Origin: a virus
Length of the DNA: 64,000 nt
Reading direction: 5' to 3' (one strand)
IMG/VR virus record: IMGVR_UViG_3300021959_006017
Coordinates: 172,752-236,751 of that record
Below, piece by piece: positions 35,004 to 42,668 of this stretch (positions within the stretch are counted from its first letter, which is position 1; each line of letters starts with the position of its first letter). Both the position numbers and the translations under genes were made by a program. The notes beneath the pieces were generated by a model. The model did no database searches. It was not told the DNA's origin and saw only the letters and a list, made by a program, of their open reading frames with translations.

Positions 35004-35638
35004 GACTTCAGGACTTATATCCTAAGTTCAATCCAGACCCTTACTTACGCAAACCAATAGCACGACATCAAGTAGAAAATCTTCCATTTAAAGACTTTGA
35101 TAAGGACGGATATGAAGTTCCGACTCCTTTAGAGTGGTTACACTACGAAGCAAACAATATTAATCTTAATAGAGAAATACAATACCATATTGCACCTGTA
35201 CAAGAATGGTATACAGACGTAGAACAAAGTGAACACGGGCTTGTGCTAGATCATTGTATGCTATTAACACGTTATGCGTTCGCAGGTGAAGCAAGAGAAC
35301 AAATCATAGAAGTTTCAAAAAACAGACCAATCTTACAAAAACTGTTAAATATCAAACCCAAGTGGGGTATAGACTTTAGTCTTGATTATGTAACACACGA
35401 TATTGTTATGGAAGTGATACATATAGAACAAGACTTTGATGATATTAACGAAGCAGAGCAAGCAAAGGCAAAACTTGAATACATTATTGATTCAACAGAT
35501 TGGTATGATGGAGCAATGCGTTTATGGCAACGCAAAGACGAATGGATCAACCTTTCTTCAGACGATCATTCGGACTATAAAGCACAGTTCTTTGGCTGGC
35601 ATCGTGCTTTTGACAACAAAAAAGTATTTTCTACTTGA
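35000..35638 (+). CDS. Hypothetical head-region protein with leader
   Basis: A 212-residue acidic protein, rich in D, H, W and Y, with N-terminus MRLQDLYPKFNPDPYL. LVLDHCMLLTRYAFAGEAREQ and the following helices form a compact alpha-helical domain. No named family is recognised. It ends the 27.4-35.6 kb block and is followed by an early-type promoter that begins inside its last codons. Confidence 0.6.
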   Translation: MRLQDLYPKFNPDPYLRKPIARHQVENLPFKDFDKDGYEVPTPLEWLHYEANNINLNREIQYHIAPVQEWYTDVEQSEHGLVLDHCMLLTRYAFAGEAREQIIEVSKNRPILQKLLNIKPKWGIDFSLDYVTHDIVMEVIHIEQDFDDINEAEQAKAKLEYIIDSTDWYDGAMRLWQRKDEWINLSSDDHSDYKAQFFGWHRAFDNKKVFST

Positions 35639-35663
35639 CAAATACCTAAATATATCATATACT
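35635..35663 (+). promoter_or_regulatory. Sigma70-type promoter, twin of 51031-51059
   Basis: TTGACA (35635-35640), 17-base spacer, TATACT (35658-35663). The whole 29-base element differs at only two positions from the promoter before folE at 51031, including the spacer, which also holds CTAAATA (35646-35652). Confidence 0.8.
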
Positions 35664-35688
35664 TAATGTAACTTAACGGAGGTAATAC

Positions 35689-35949
35689 ATGAGTGACCGT
35701 ACCTATGGTGCTGAAGAAAAAGCAAAACTAGAACGTCTAGTACGTGAAGGTGTAACTGTTATGCAGGAAGTTGAAGATCTGCAAACAGGTCTTAAAGAAA
35801 CTGTAAAAGCAGTTGCCGAAGAGCTTGATATTAAACCAGCACTTATTAACAAAGCGATTAAGATCGCAAAGAATCGTGATTGGGACACACACGCTGACGC
35901 ACACGAAGATTTAGAAACACTTATAGCAACACTAGGCTATGACAAATAA
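35689..35949 (+). CDS. dsbA: DsbA-like double-stranded DNA-binding protein
   Basis: An 86-residue, mostly helical protein with a GGAGG ribosome-binding site. Its size, helix pattern and segments (VKAVAEELDIKPALINKAIK followed by AKNRDWDTHADAHEDLETL) resemble the T4 DsbA family, a small dsDNA-binding regulator that affects late transcription. The assignment is based on remembered similarity and is moderate. It is the first gene behind a strong early-type promoter. Confidence 0.65.
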   Translation: MSDRTYGAEEKAKLERLVREGVTVMQEVEDLQTGLKETVKAVAEELDIKPALINKAIKIAKNRDWDTHADAHEDLETLIATLGYDK

Positions 35950-36230
35950 TGCAAAAAGTAAAAGACTTTTGGGTAAACAGCTATCGTAGTGATAAAACTG
36001 CATTTTGTTTTGAACTAATCAGTTTTATATTTACTGTAGGCGCAAGCATGACTCTTGCTATAAATGCAGATGATCCAAATATGCTTGTTGTTTATCCAGG
36101 ATTCTTTGTAGGAAGTGTAACACAAGTATATGCAAGTTGGCGTAGAGGAGCAGCATGGATTATGCTCCTCACATCATATTTTGCTTGTATAAATGTATTC
36201 GGATTTGGAGTGGCAGCAGGATGGTGGTAA
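35949..36230 (+). CDS. Small polytopic membrane protein
   Basis: A 93-residue protein with three hydrophobic segments (CFELISFIFTVGASMTLAI, VVYPGFFVGSVTQVY, WIMLLTSYFACINVFGFG) and an N-terminal cytoplasmic charged stretch. It starts at an overlap with the upstream stop. Function unknown; it forms a pair with the next membrane protein. Confidence 0.65.
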   Translation: MQKVKDFWVNSYRSDKTAFCFELISFIFTVGASMTLAINADDPNMLVVYPGFFVGSVTQVYASWRRGAAWIMLLTSYFACINVFGFGVAAGWW

Positions 36231-36439
36231 AACCCTATCAATGGTTAGCATGGCTTAGTACAGCATGTTTGTTAACAGCGGCCACTTTAGCCGCATTTAA
36301 TGTTTACCCTTTGTACATTTGGGCATTCATTATTAGTAATAGTCTATGGATACTTGTAGGTATTCTGTGGAAAGAAAAAAGTCTTATTGTAATGAATGCT
36401 GGACTAACTGTAATCTATGTAGCAGGGCTGTTATTTTGA
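36221..36439 (+). CDS. Small polytopic membrane protein, second of pair
   Basis: A 72-residue protein starting at ATG 36221, inside the end of the previous gene; in-frame codons upstream to 36155 are rejected since they only re-read it. It has about three hydrophobic segments (WLSTACLLTAATLAAF, YIWAFIISNSLWILVGILW, LIVMNAGLTVIYVAGLLF). The pattern N-V-Y-P...W-I-L-V-G-I-L-W resembles small phage membrane proteins of unknown function. Its TGA stop overlaps a TTG start. Confidence 0.62.
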   Translation: MVVKPYQWLAWLSTACLLTAATLAAFNVYPLYIWAFIISNSLWILVGILWKEKSLIVMNAGLTVIYVAGLLF

Positions 36440-37011
36440 ATATACTACTTGCTGGCGACAGTTTTGCAGCAAAGTGGCCAGAAGCTGGCGGTTGGCCAGA
36501 ACTTCTCGCACAACAACACACTGTAAAAAACGTAGCCCAAGCAGGTATAAGCGAATACAAAATACTTAGACAAATACAAAATGCTAATCTTGACGATTTT
36601 GATAAGATTATTGTAAGCCACACTAGTCCAACAAGAGTACATACACGTAAACATCCAATACACGAAAGCGGACTACACGCAGACTGTGACTTGATATACA
36701 ATGATATTGTTGATAGAAACAGTTGGTTTAATCCTAGTTTACGTGGTGCTAAAGATTGGTTCAAATATCATTATGACGAAGATTATCAAACAGATATTTA
36801 CTTGCTTATCCGTAAAGAGATAAGAAAAATACTTGGAAAATCTAAATACATTAGCATAATACATCTGCCAATAAGTACAAAGTATGCAATAGAACATAAT
36901 AATATTAGTTTTAGTACTGTTTGGCAACAACACAAAGGCACAGTAAATCATTACACAGAACAAGGCAACCAGATTGTATATAAACAAATACTTGACATTA
37001 TTAACAAATGA
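36436..37011 (+). CDS. SGNH/GDSL hydrolase-like protein
   Basis: A 191-residue protein starting at TTG 36436, which overlaps the upstream TGA; earlier in-frame codons lie in the membrane gene. MNILLAGDSFAAKWPEAGG contains the block I GDS motif with its candidate nucleophile serine, and IIVSHTSPTRVHT could supply block III-type residues, but the block V D-x-x-H is not obvious. A similar GDS-start protein is at 50219. Both may be deacetylase or esterase-like enzymes acting on glycans; substrates unknown. Confidence 0.6.
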   Translation: MNILLAGDSFAAKWPEAGGWPELLAQQHTVKNVAQAGISEYKILRQIQNANLDDFDKIIVSHTSPTRVHTRKHPIHESGLHADCDLIYNDIVDRNSWFNPSLRGAKDWFKYHYDEDYQTDIYLLIRKEIRKILGKSKYISIIHLPISTKYAIEHNNISFSTVWQQHKGTVNHYTEQGNQIVYKQILDIINK

Positions 37012-37020
37012 TGTTATATT
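36992..37020 (+). promoter_or_regulatory. Sigma70-type promoter of DNA polymerase
   Basis: TTGACA (36992-36997), 17-base spacer, TATATT (37015-37020), with about 60 bases of leader before the polymerase start. Confidence 0.75.
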
Positions 37021-37083
37021 AATAATAACGCCGCATAGGCATGTAGAAGGTTAAGTTGGCCACAAGCAACGTAGGAGAAACAT

Positions 37084-39753
37084 TTGAGTTACGTAGACGC
37101 ATTCTTTGATCGTGATCAAGATATTATTCGAGTAGTCGAACGCAGAGATGGAAAGCGACATTTCCACGAATACCAAGCAAAATATACGTTTTACTACGAA
37201 GACCCGAGAGGCAAGTACAAAAGTGTGTACGGAGATCCTTTGACTCGTGTCGTATGTAAAAACACAAAAGACTTTCGCAAAGAAGTTGCTATTAACAAAG
37301 GCAAAAACTTGTTTGAAAGCGATATCAATCCAATATTCCAATGTCTAAGTGAAAACTATCTCAATCAAGACGCACCTAAACTAAACATTGCGTTCTTCGA
37401 TATTGAAACAGACTTTGATCCAGAACGTGGATTTGCTGATCCAGCAGATCCCTTTATGCCTATTACAAGTATCTCGGTATACTTGCAATGGATGGAGACA
37501 ATGATTTGTTTAGCAGTTCCACCTAAGACACTTACAATGGACGAAGCTAAAAAAGAACTTGAAGGCATTGAAAATGTAATGCTGTTTGAAAAAGAAAGTG
37601 ACATGATTGACACTTTCTTGACACTGATTGAAGATGCTGATATACTATCAGGTTGGAACAGTGAAGGTTATGATATTCCGTATACTGTAAATAGAACAAG
37701 TCGTGTACTAAGCAAAGATGACACAAGACGTTTTTGTTTGTGGGGACAACTTCCTAAGAAACGTGAATATGAAAAGTATGGCAAATCAGCTGTTACCTTT
37801 GACCTAATAGGCAGAGTGCATTTAGATAGTTTGGAATTATATCGTAAATACACATATGAAGAAAGACATACATATAGACTTGATGCCATTGGCGAAATCG
37901 AAGTTGGGGAGAATAAAGTTCCTTATGAAGGCACTTTGGACCAGTTGTACAACAATGACTTTAGAAAGTTCATCGAATACAACATACAAGATACCGCACT
38001 ACTGGACAAGCTGGACAAAAAACTAAGATTTATTGACCTAAGTAATGAGCTGGCTCATGCAAATACGGTTTTGCTACAGACCACTATGGGTGCTGTTGCT
38101 GTTACAGAGCAAGCTATTATTAACGAAGCACATCATAGAGGACTACAAGTTCCTAATCGTCCAAGACGTGATGACGAAAATACACAAGCCGCAGGTGCTT
38201 ATGTTGCATTTCCGAAAAAAGGCTTACACAAGTATATTGGTTCAATGGACTTGAACTCACTGTATCCGTCGGTGATTCGTGCGCTCAACATGGCTCCAGA
38301 AACTATTGTAGGACAACTTCGTCCTGAGATTTCAGATGCCCGTGTACACGAAGATATGACGCTGAAGAAAAAGAGCTTTGCAGGCAGTTGGGAAGGACGT
38401 TTCAATGTTGAAGAATACGATATGGTTATGGAAAAGCGCAAAGACGTTGCACTAACTATCGACTGGGAAGATGGACGTTCAGATGTACTAAGTGGTGCAG
38501 AGATTCATCAACTTATATTCGACAGTAATATGCCATGGATGCTAAGTGCAAACGGCACAATATTTACAACAGAGTTTGAAGGAGTTATTCCTGGTATTCT
38601 AAAGAGGTGGTATGCAGAACGAAAAGATCTACAGAAGATGCTCAAGAAGGCAAAAGACGCTGGCAATGAAGCGGAGATTGCATTTTGGGACAAACGACAA
38701 CTTGTTAAAAAGATTAATCTTAACTCTCTTTATGGGGCCATTCTTAATCCTGGTTGCAGATTTTTTGACAAACGTATAGGACAGTCAACTACACTTACTG
38801 GTAGACAGATTGTTAAGCATATGAGTGCAGAAGTAAACAAAGTTATCACAGGCGAATATGATCACGTAGGTAAAAGTGTTATCTATGGCGACACTGACTC
38901 TGTGTACTTTAGTGCGTGGCCTGTGCTTAAAGATGATGTAGAAGCAGGACGTCTTGATTGGAACATTGACAAGTGTATTACACTTTATGACCAAGTAGCA
39001 GAACAAGCAAATACAACATTTACAGACTTTATGGCAAAAGCATTTCACTGTCCAAAGAGTCGTTCAGATGTTATTGCGGCAGGTAGAGAGATTGTTGCAC
39101 AGTCAGGTTTGTATATTACTAAGAAGCGTTATGCGGCTCTTGTTATCGACTTAGAAGGCTTTAGAGCAGACACAGATGGCAAGCCAGGCAAAGTAAAAGC
39201 AATGGGCTTGGACTTGCGTAGATCAGACACACCTGTGTTCATGCAAGAGTTTCTAAGTGAACTATTACTTATGGTTCTTACTGACAAGCCTCAAGAACAA
39301 GTATTAGAACGTATTACAGAGTTCCGTAAAGAGTTTGAAGAACGTCCAGGACATGAAAAAGGTTCGCCTAAACGTGCAAACAAGATTGGACACTATCAGC
39401 GTCTTGAGCAGAAACAAGGTAAAGCAAATATGCCTGGACATGTAAGAGCAAGCATTAACTGGAACACACTAAAACGTATGAATGGTGACAAGTACTCGCA
39501 AGAGATTGTAGACGGTATGAAAGTTATTGTTTGCAAGCTCAAGCAGAATCCGCTGGGCTATACAAGTGTTGCATATCCGACAGATGAGTTGCGGTTGCCA
39601 GAGTGGTTTAAAGAACTGCCATTTGACGATGCAGCTATGGCTGAAACTATTATTGATAATAAGTTAGACAACTTAATCGGTGTGCTTGACTATCCATTAG
39701 AGGATACAAAACAACATAATACATTTAACAGTTTGTTTGACTTTGGAGATTAG
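37084..39753 (+). CDS. 43: DNA polymerase, family B (gp43-like)
   Basis: An 889-residue replicative polymerase starting at TTG 37084, six bases after GGAG; the N-terminal alignment with gp43 supports this start. Exo I is IAFFDIETDFD (D106, E108), Exo II lies in ILSGWNSEGYDIPY, motif A is SMDLNSLYPSVI (D389), motif B is KKINLNSLYGAILN, and motif C is YGDTDS (D603, D605). Proofreading and polymerase residues are all present. It should work with the clamp at 42665 and loader at 13554. Confidence 0.97.
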   Translation: MSYVDAFFDRDQDIIRVVERRDGKRHFHEYQAKYTFYYEDPRGKYKSVYGDPLTRVVCKNTKDFRKEVAINKGKNLFESDINPIFQCLSENYLNQDAPKLNIAFFDIETDFDPERGFADPADPFMPITSISVYLQWMETMICLAVPPKTLTMDEAKKELEGIENVMLFEKESDMIDTFLTLIEDADILSGWNSEGYDIPYTVNRTSRVLSKDDTRRFCLWGQLPKKREYEKYGKSAVTFDLIGRVHLDSLELYRKYTYEERHTYRLDAIGEIEVGENKVPYEGTLDQLYNNDFRKFIEYNIQDTALLDKLDKKLRFIDLSNELAHANTVLLQTTMGAVAVTEQAIINEAHHRGLQVPNRPRRDDENTQAAGAYVAFPKKGLHKYIGSMDLNSLYPSVIRALNMAPETIVGQLRPEISDARVHEDMTLKKKSFAGSWEGRFNVEEYDMVMEKRKDVALTIDWEDGRSDVLSGAEIHQLIFDSNMPWMLSANGTIFTTEFEGVIPGILKRWYAERKDLQKMLKKAKDAGNEAEIAFWDKRQLVKKINLNSLYGAILNPGCRFFDKRIGQSTTLTGRQIVKHMSAEVNKVITGEYDHVGKSVIYGDTDSVYFSAWPVLKDDVEAGRLDWNIDKCITLYDQVAEQANTTFTDFMAKAFHCPKSRSDVIAAGREIVAQSGLYITKKRYAALVIDLEGFRADTDGKPGKVKAMGLDLRRSDTPVFMQEFLSELLLMVLTDKPQEQVLERITEFRKEFEERPGHEKGSPKRANKIGHYQRLEQKQGKANMPGHVRASINWNTLKRMNGDKYSQEIVDGMKVIVCKLKQNPLGYTSVAYPTDELRLPEWFKELPFDDAAMAETIIDNKLDNLIGVLDYPLEDTKQHNTFNSLFDFGD

Positions 39754-40147
39754 TTATCTTTTTTGAATGTAAACTGATATTAATAAAATCACTAAGAAAC
39801 TCGAAATGGTTTGATAGGTCGTTAAAAAGCTCACCTGTAACTTGGCTGTAAGAGGTTTTACCTATGTTTTGGAAATATGATCTAGGAAGTCCTTTGTTAG
39901 ATCCAAAAGACGGAAACACACCAGAAACAAAAAGGCAAGTATCACCAAGTTCTTTTGCATTTGATCTATTGTTGATTTTTAAATATGCTTCTGCAAAAGA
40001 GTTTTCAGGATGCCAGTTAGGTTTATCTATGTGTACTGCAAGTACCATAACAACATAATGCTCAAGATGCACCGGCAACTCATAGCCCGATGTTTCCTGA
40101 GCTTCTCTAACTATACCAAAGAAGGCATTAGTAAAAGCATCGTTCAT
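39725..40147 (-). CDS. Hypothetical minus-strand protein, unknown function
   Basis: A 140-residue frame on the minus strand from ATG 40147 to 39725, overlapping the polymerase end by 29 bases. No plus-strand gene occupies the gap, and the protein is well balanced (VREAQETSGYELPVHLEHYV, VFPSFGSNKGLPRSYFQNIG). A TTG 21 bases upstream is an alternative start. A GATAAATAC box lies only a few bases before the ATG, which would make the mRNA nearly leaderless. No family recognised. Confidence 0.68.
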   Translation of the reverse strand: MNDAFTNAFFGIVREAQETSGYELPVHLEHYVVMVLAVHIDKPNWHPENSFAEAYLKINNRSNAKELGDTCLFVSGVFPSFGSNKGLPRSYFQNIGKTSYSQVTGELFNDLSNHFEFLSDFINISLHSKKITNLQSQTNC

Positions 40148-40151
40148 AAAG

Positions 40152-40159
40152 TATTTATC
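40152..40159 (-). promoter_or_regulatory. Late-type box GATAAATA on minus strand
   Basis: On the minus strand the box GATAAATA ends four bases before the ATG at 40147. If used as a late promoter the transcript would start at or just inside the coding region. Confidence 0.4.
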
Positions 40160-40161
40160 GG

Positions 40162-40193
40162 TTGACAAACTAACCTAAATACTGTATTATAAT
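40162..40193 (+). promoter_or_regulatory. Sigma70-type promoter with CTAAATA in spacer
   Basis: TTGACA (40162-40167) with TATTAT after 17 bases (40185-40190) or TATAAT after 20 bases (40188-40193). The spacer contains ACCTAAATA, as in the promoters at 35635 and 51031. An AGGAG ribosome-binding site follows. Confidence 0.7.
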
Positions 40194-40209
40194 ATTAGGA
40201 GTATAGAGA

Positions 40210-40629
40210 ATGAAAGTAGGTTTTACCTGTTCAACATTTGATTTATTGCATGCAGGGCACGTACAAATGTTACGTGAAGCAAAAGAGCAGTGTGAATATT
40301 TGATCTGCGGACTACAAGTAGACCCTAGTCAAGATAGAGCAGAAAAAAACGCTCCTATACAAACTATTGTTGAACGTTATACACAACTAAAAGCAGTAGG
40401 TTATGTAGACGAGATAGTTCCATATGGTACAGAACAGGATCTAGAAGATATTTTAACAATGTATCATATTGATGTTAGAATACTGGGAGAGGAGTATAGA
40501 GATAAAGACTTCACAGGCAAAGATATTTGCCGTAGACGTGATATTGATCTATACTTCAATAAACGAGACCATCGCTTTAGCTCAAGTGGGTTGAGGAAGC
40601 GTGTAGCAGAAAGACAAAATAGTGCTTAA
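40210..40629 (+). CDS. Cytidylyltransferase-like protein (TagD/glycerol-3-phosphate type)
   Basis: A 139-residue nucleotidyltransferase with VGFTCSTFDLLHAGHVQML carrying the HxGH motif, RYTQLKAVGYVDEIVPYG as the R-Y-x-x-L block, and FSSSGLRKRV as the ISSTxLR-type C-terminal motif. This is the complete small CTP-transferase fold found in TagD, TarD and RfaE C-termini. It may make CDP-glycerol or an ADP/CDP-sugar. It heads an operon with several tiny genes and sugar-nucleotide enzymes. Confidence 0.83.
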   Translation: MKVGFTCSTFDLLHAGHVQMLREAKEQCEYLICGLQVDPSQDRAEKNAPIQTIVERYTQLKAVGYVDEIVPYGTEQDLEDILTMYHIDVRILGEEYRDKDFTGKDICRRRDIDLYFNKRDHRFSSSGLRKRVAERQNSA

Positions 40630-40756
40630 CCAAGATCCTACTATTAACGAACTTAGAAGAATCTTTATTGATGCTGGTTTAGAGTTTTACATCAAGAAAG
40701 AAAAAGGCAATGTAGCTAAAGTACACTTTATTATTAAGGAGAAAGAAAATGGCTAG
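40622..40756 (+). CDS. Tiny protein, 44 residues
   Basis: GTG 40622 overlaps the end of the cytidylyltransferase and opens a 44-codon frame (LNQDPTINELRRIFIDAGLE) ending at TAG 40754. It bridges the gap to the next small gene and overlaps it by eight bases. The composition is protein-like; there is no strong ribosome-binding site. Function unknown. Confidence 0.5.
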   Translation: MLNQDPTINELRRIFIDAGLEFYIKKEKGNVAKVHFIIKEKENG

Positions 40757-40919
40757 ACCCGAAAGAACAGCAGAAGATCAAAGGTTAATCGACGAATGGT
40801 TAAGCAAGAACAAAGTCACAGTGTTAGCACCAAATGCTCGCACAGACGCAAACGAGATTAGGTCCCTTTGGGGCAAAAAGAAAAAGGCTGGCAGACCAAA
40901 AAAGGAGAGTAATGTATGA
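40749..40919 (+). CDS. Tiny basic protein, 56 residues
   Basis: ATG 40749, preceded by AAGGAGAAAG, encodes a 56-residue protein that ends with a lysine/arginine cluster (WGKKKKAGRPKKESNV). GRPKK is an AT-hook-like motif (G-R-P-K), suggesting minor-groove DNA binding. It overlaps the next start by four bases (ATGA). Confidence 0.65.
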   Translation: MARPERTAEDQRLIDEWLSKNKVTVLAPNARTDANEIRSLWGKKKKAGRPKKESNV

Positions 40920-41065
40920 AACTTACATTAACGATAACATTCTTAGCAGGGTTTGTATTAGGTGGTTTACTAGTAACACTTACACACCCTTATGAAGAAT
41001 GTAAGCGTATGTATACAACACCAGAAGATATTTCAGAATGTGTTTGGATCAAGGAGAATCCATAA
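40916..41065 (+). CDS. Tiny membrane-anchored protein, 49 residues
   Basis: ATG 40916 (ATGA overlap, AAGGAGAG upstream) encodes a 49-residue protein with an N-terminal hydrophobic segment (LTITFLAGFVLGGLLVTL) and a short outside part with two cysteines (EECKRM and SECVW) that could form a disulfide. It is probably a single-span membrane protein. No family recognised. Confidence 0.62.
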   Translation: MKLTLTITFLAGFVLGGLLVTLTHPYEECKRMYTTPEDISECVWIKENP

Positions 41066-41229
41066 TGTGGGCATTATTTGTTATTAGCACAGTTGTTGGA
41101 TTAGAAGAACCTAAAGTAACACGCTATGCAGAGTTTGACACTAAGCATGAGTGTTATGTCGAATGGTATAACCTAACCGAAAAGTTTACGCAAAATGAAA
41201 TTGCGTATTGCAAGGAATCAAATGGATAA
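41065..41229 (+). CDS. Small putatively exported protein, 54 residues
   Basis: ATG 41065 overlaps the upstream TAA; AAGGAGAATC upstream is a ribosome-binding site. The 54-residue product starts MWALFVISTVVG, a short hydrophobic start, then a mixed domain with cysteines at HECYVEW and AYCKESNG. It resembles small phage proteins of unknown function. An in-frame codon further upstream at 41038 is inside the preceding gene. Confidence 0.6.
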   Translation: MWALFVISTVVGLEEPKVTRYAEFDTKHECYVEWYNLTEKFTQNEIAYCKESNG

Positions 41230-41929
41230 CTTTATATTTGATGTAGACGGCACACTAACGCCAAGTAGACAAGAAATAGTTCCTCAGTTTAGAGAGTACT
41301 TTAAACACTTTTGTGACGAACATGCTGTATATCTTGTAACTGGTAGCGACTACGCAAAAACTCTTGAGCAGTTAGGTCCCGAAATATGCAACAAAGTAAA
41401 GCGCATCTATAACTGTTCAGGCAATGATGTTTGGGAAAAAGGTGTAAATGTTCGCACAAATGAATGGACACTGCCAGAAGATGCACACGAATGGTTAAGT
41501 GAACAACTAACTGCAAGTGCATTTCCGTTGCGTACTGGGTTACACTTTGAACATAGGCCCGGATTAGTAAACTTTAGTATAGTAGGACGTAACGCTACAC
41601 TAGGCGAACGTAAGCTATATGTTGAATGGGATACAGAGCATAACGAACGAGAAGTTATTTCACATAACTTTAATAAACTATTTAAAGAACTAGAAGCAAG
41701 GCCTGGTGGCGAAACAGGAATAGATATTGCACCCGAAGGTGCAAATAAAAGTCAAATAATCAATGACTTTACAAAATATGAATGGATAAACTTTTTTGGT
41801 GATAGAATGGATCCAGCTGGAAACGACTATCCTTTAGGAAGTATTATCAAATACGGCATGGCCTATCATGTGAAAGATTGGATGGATACCTGGGAGAGAC
41901 TACGTGCATATACTGATTACGGGAAATAA
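41222..41929 (+). CDS. Phosphomannomutase-like HAD protein (eukaryotic PMM type)
   Basis: A 235-residue protein starting at ATG 41222. FDVDGTLTPSRQ gives HAD motif I (D7, D9), YLVTGSDYAKTLEQLG the motif II threonine/serine, GLVNFSIVGRNA the substrate-binding region equivalent to LNVSPIGR, and INFFGDRMDPAGNDYPLG motif IV. This is the alpha-PMM (PF03332-type) signature rather than bacterial ManB. It would convert mannose-6-P to mannose-1-P or a related sugar phosphate. It overlaps the downstream epimerase by 26 bases. Confidence 0.82.
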   Translation: MDNFIFDVDGTLTPSRQEIVPQFREYFKHFCDEHAVYLVTGSDYAKTLEQLGPEICNKVKRIYNCSGNDVWEKGVNVRTNEWTLPEDAHEWLSEQLTASAFPLRTGLHFEHRPGLVNFSIVGRNATLGERKLYVEWDTEHNEREVISHNFNKLFKELEARPGGETGIDIAPEGANKSQIINDFTKYEWINFFGDRMDPAGNDYPLGSIIKYGMAYHVKDWMDTWERLRAYTDYGK

Positions 41930-42668
41930 AGGCTTCGTAGGAAGTGCTTTATACGATAGATTGAGTTTACGTAACGATGTACAAGCGGTACACGGTATAG
42001 ACTTAAAAGACGGACAAGATTTACTTACATTTGATCGATGGCGTGAAGTAGATCTTGTTATTCATCTTGCAGGTAAAAGCGGTGTACGTGAAAGCCTAAG
42101 TGATCCTAGTTCTTATTGGTTTAATAATGTAGAAGCAAGTCGTAAACTATTTGAACGTTATGCAGATACACGCATACTATATGCGAGTAGTTCGAGCGCA
42201 TACGAACCCGATCTAAATCCTTATGCGGCTAGTAAGTTTTGTTTGGAAGAACTTGCAGAACGTTATCCAAATACACTGGGTATGCGTTTCCATACAGTGT
42301 ATTCAGAAAAATGTCCCAGAGAAAATATGTTCTTTAACAAACTATTAAATGGTAAACTAGAATATGTAACTAGGCACTATAGAGATTTTATACATCTAAA
42401 CGACATACTAGATGCAATAGAAATACTAATCAACGCTACACATGTCAAGGGTGTAGTTGATATCGGAACAGGCAATCCTGTAAAGATCCAAGACTTGGCG
42501 CCGGACTTACCTGTCCGTCTAAATACCCCAGGAGAGAGAAGTTGGACTTGTGCTAACATAGAAAAAATGAAAGCACTAGGCTTTAAACCTAAATACTCAG
42601 TAGAAAACTTCTTGACAAACAAAGGCAAAGATAATATAATAAACTTATTCAATGGAGAAACAGTATGA
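41904..42668 (+). CDS. NAD-dependent sugar epimerase/dehydratase (SDR)
   Basis: A 254-residue extended SDR starting at GTG 41904 within the end of the PMM gene. ILITGNKGFVGSAL is the GxxGxxG NAD site, VIHLAGKSGVRES the second SDR signature, and NPYAASKFCLEEL the YxxxK catalytic pair. ASSSSAYEP contains the catalytic serine. The C-terminus is shorter than in GalE. It probably makes a GDP- or UDP-linked sugar together with the PMM-like protein. The promoter of the clamp gene is embedded in its 3' end. Confidence 0.83.
   Translation: MHILITGNKGFVGSALYDRLSLRNDVQAVHGIDLKDGQDLLTFDRWREVDLVIHLAGKSGVRESLSDPSSYWFNNVEASRKLFERYADTRILYASSSSAYEPDLNPYAASKFCLEELAERYPNTLGMRFHTVYSEKCPRENMFFNKLLNGKLEYVTRHYRDFIHLNDILDAIEILINATHVKGVVDIGTGNPVKIQDLAPDLPVRLNTPGERSWTCANIEKMKALGFKPKYSVENFLTNKGKDNIINLFNGETV
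42612..42640 (+). promoter_or_regulatory. Sigma70-type promoter of sliding clamp
   Basis: TTGACA (42612-42617), exactly 17 bases, TATAAT (42635-42640), lying inside the last codons of the epimerase gene and 25 bases before the clamp ATG. Confidence 0.85.

Noticed and set aside
37055-37070. Small hairpin (GTTG...CAAC) before the polymerase RBS as a possible autoregulatory operator
   Set aside because: Only four base pairs and an eight-base loop; T4 gp43 has such an operator, but this stem is too short to claim.
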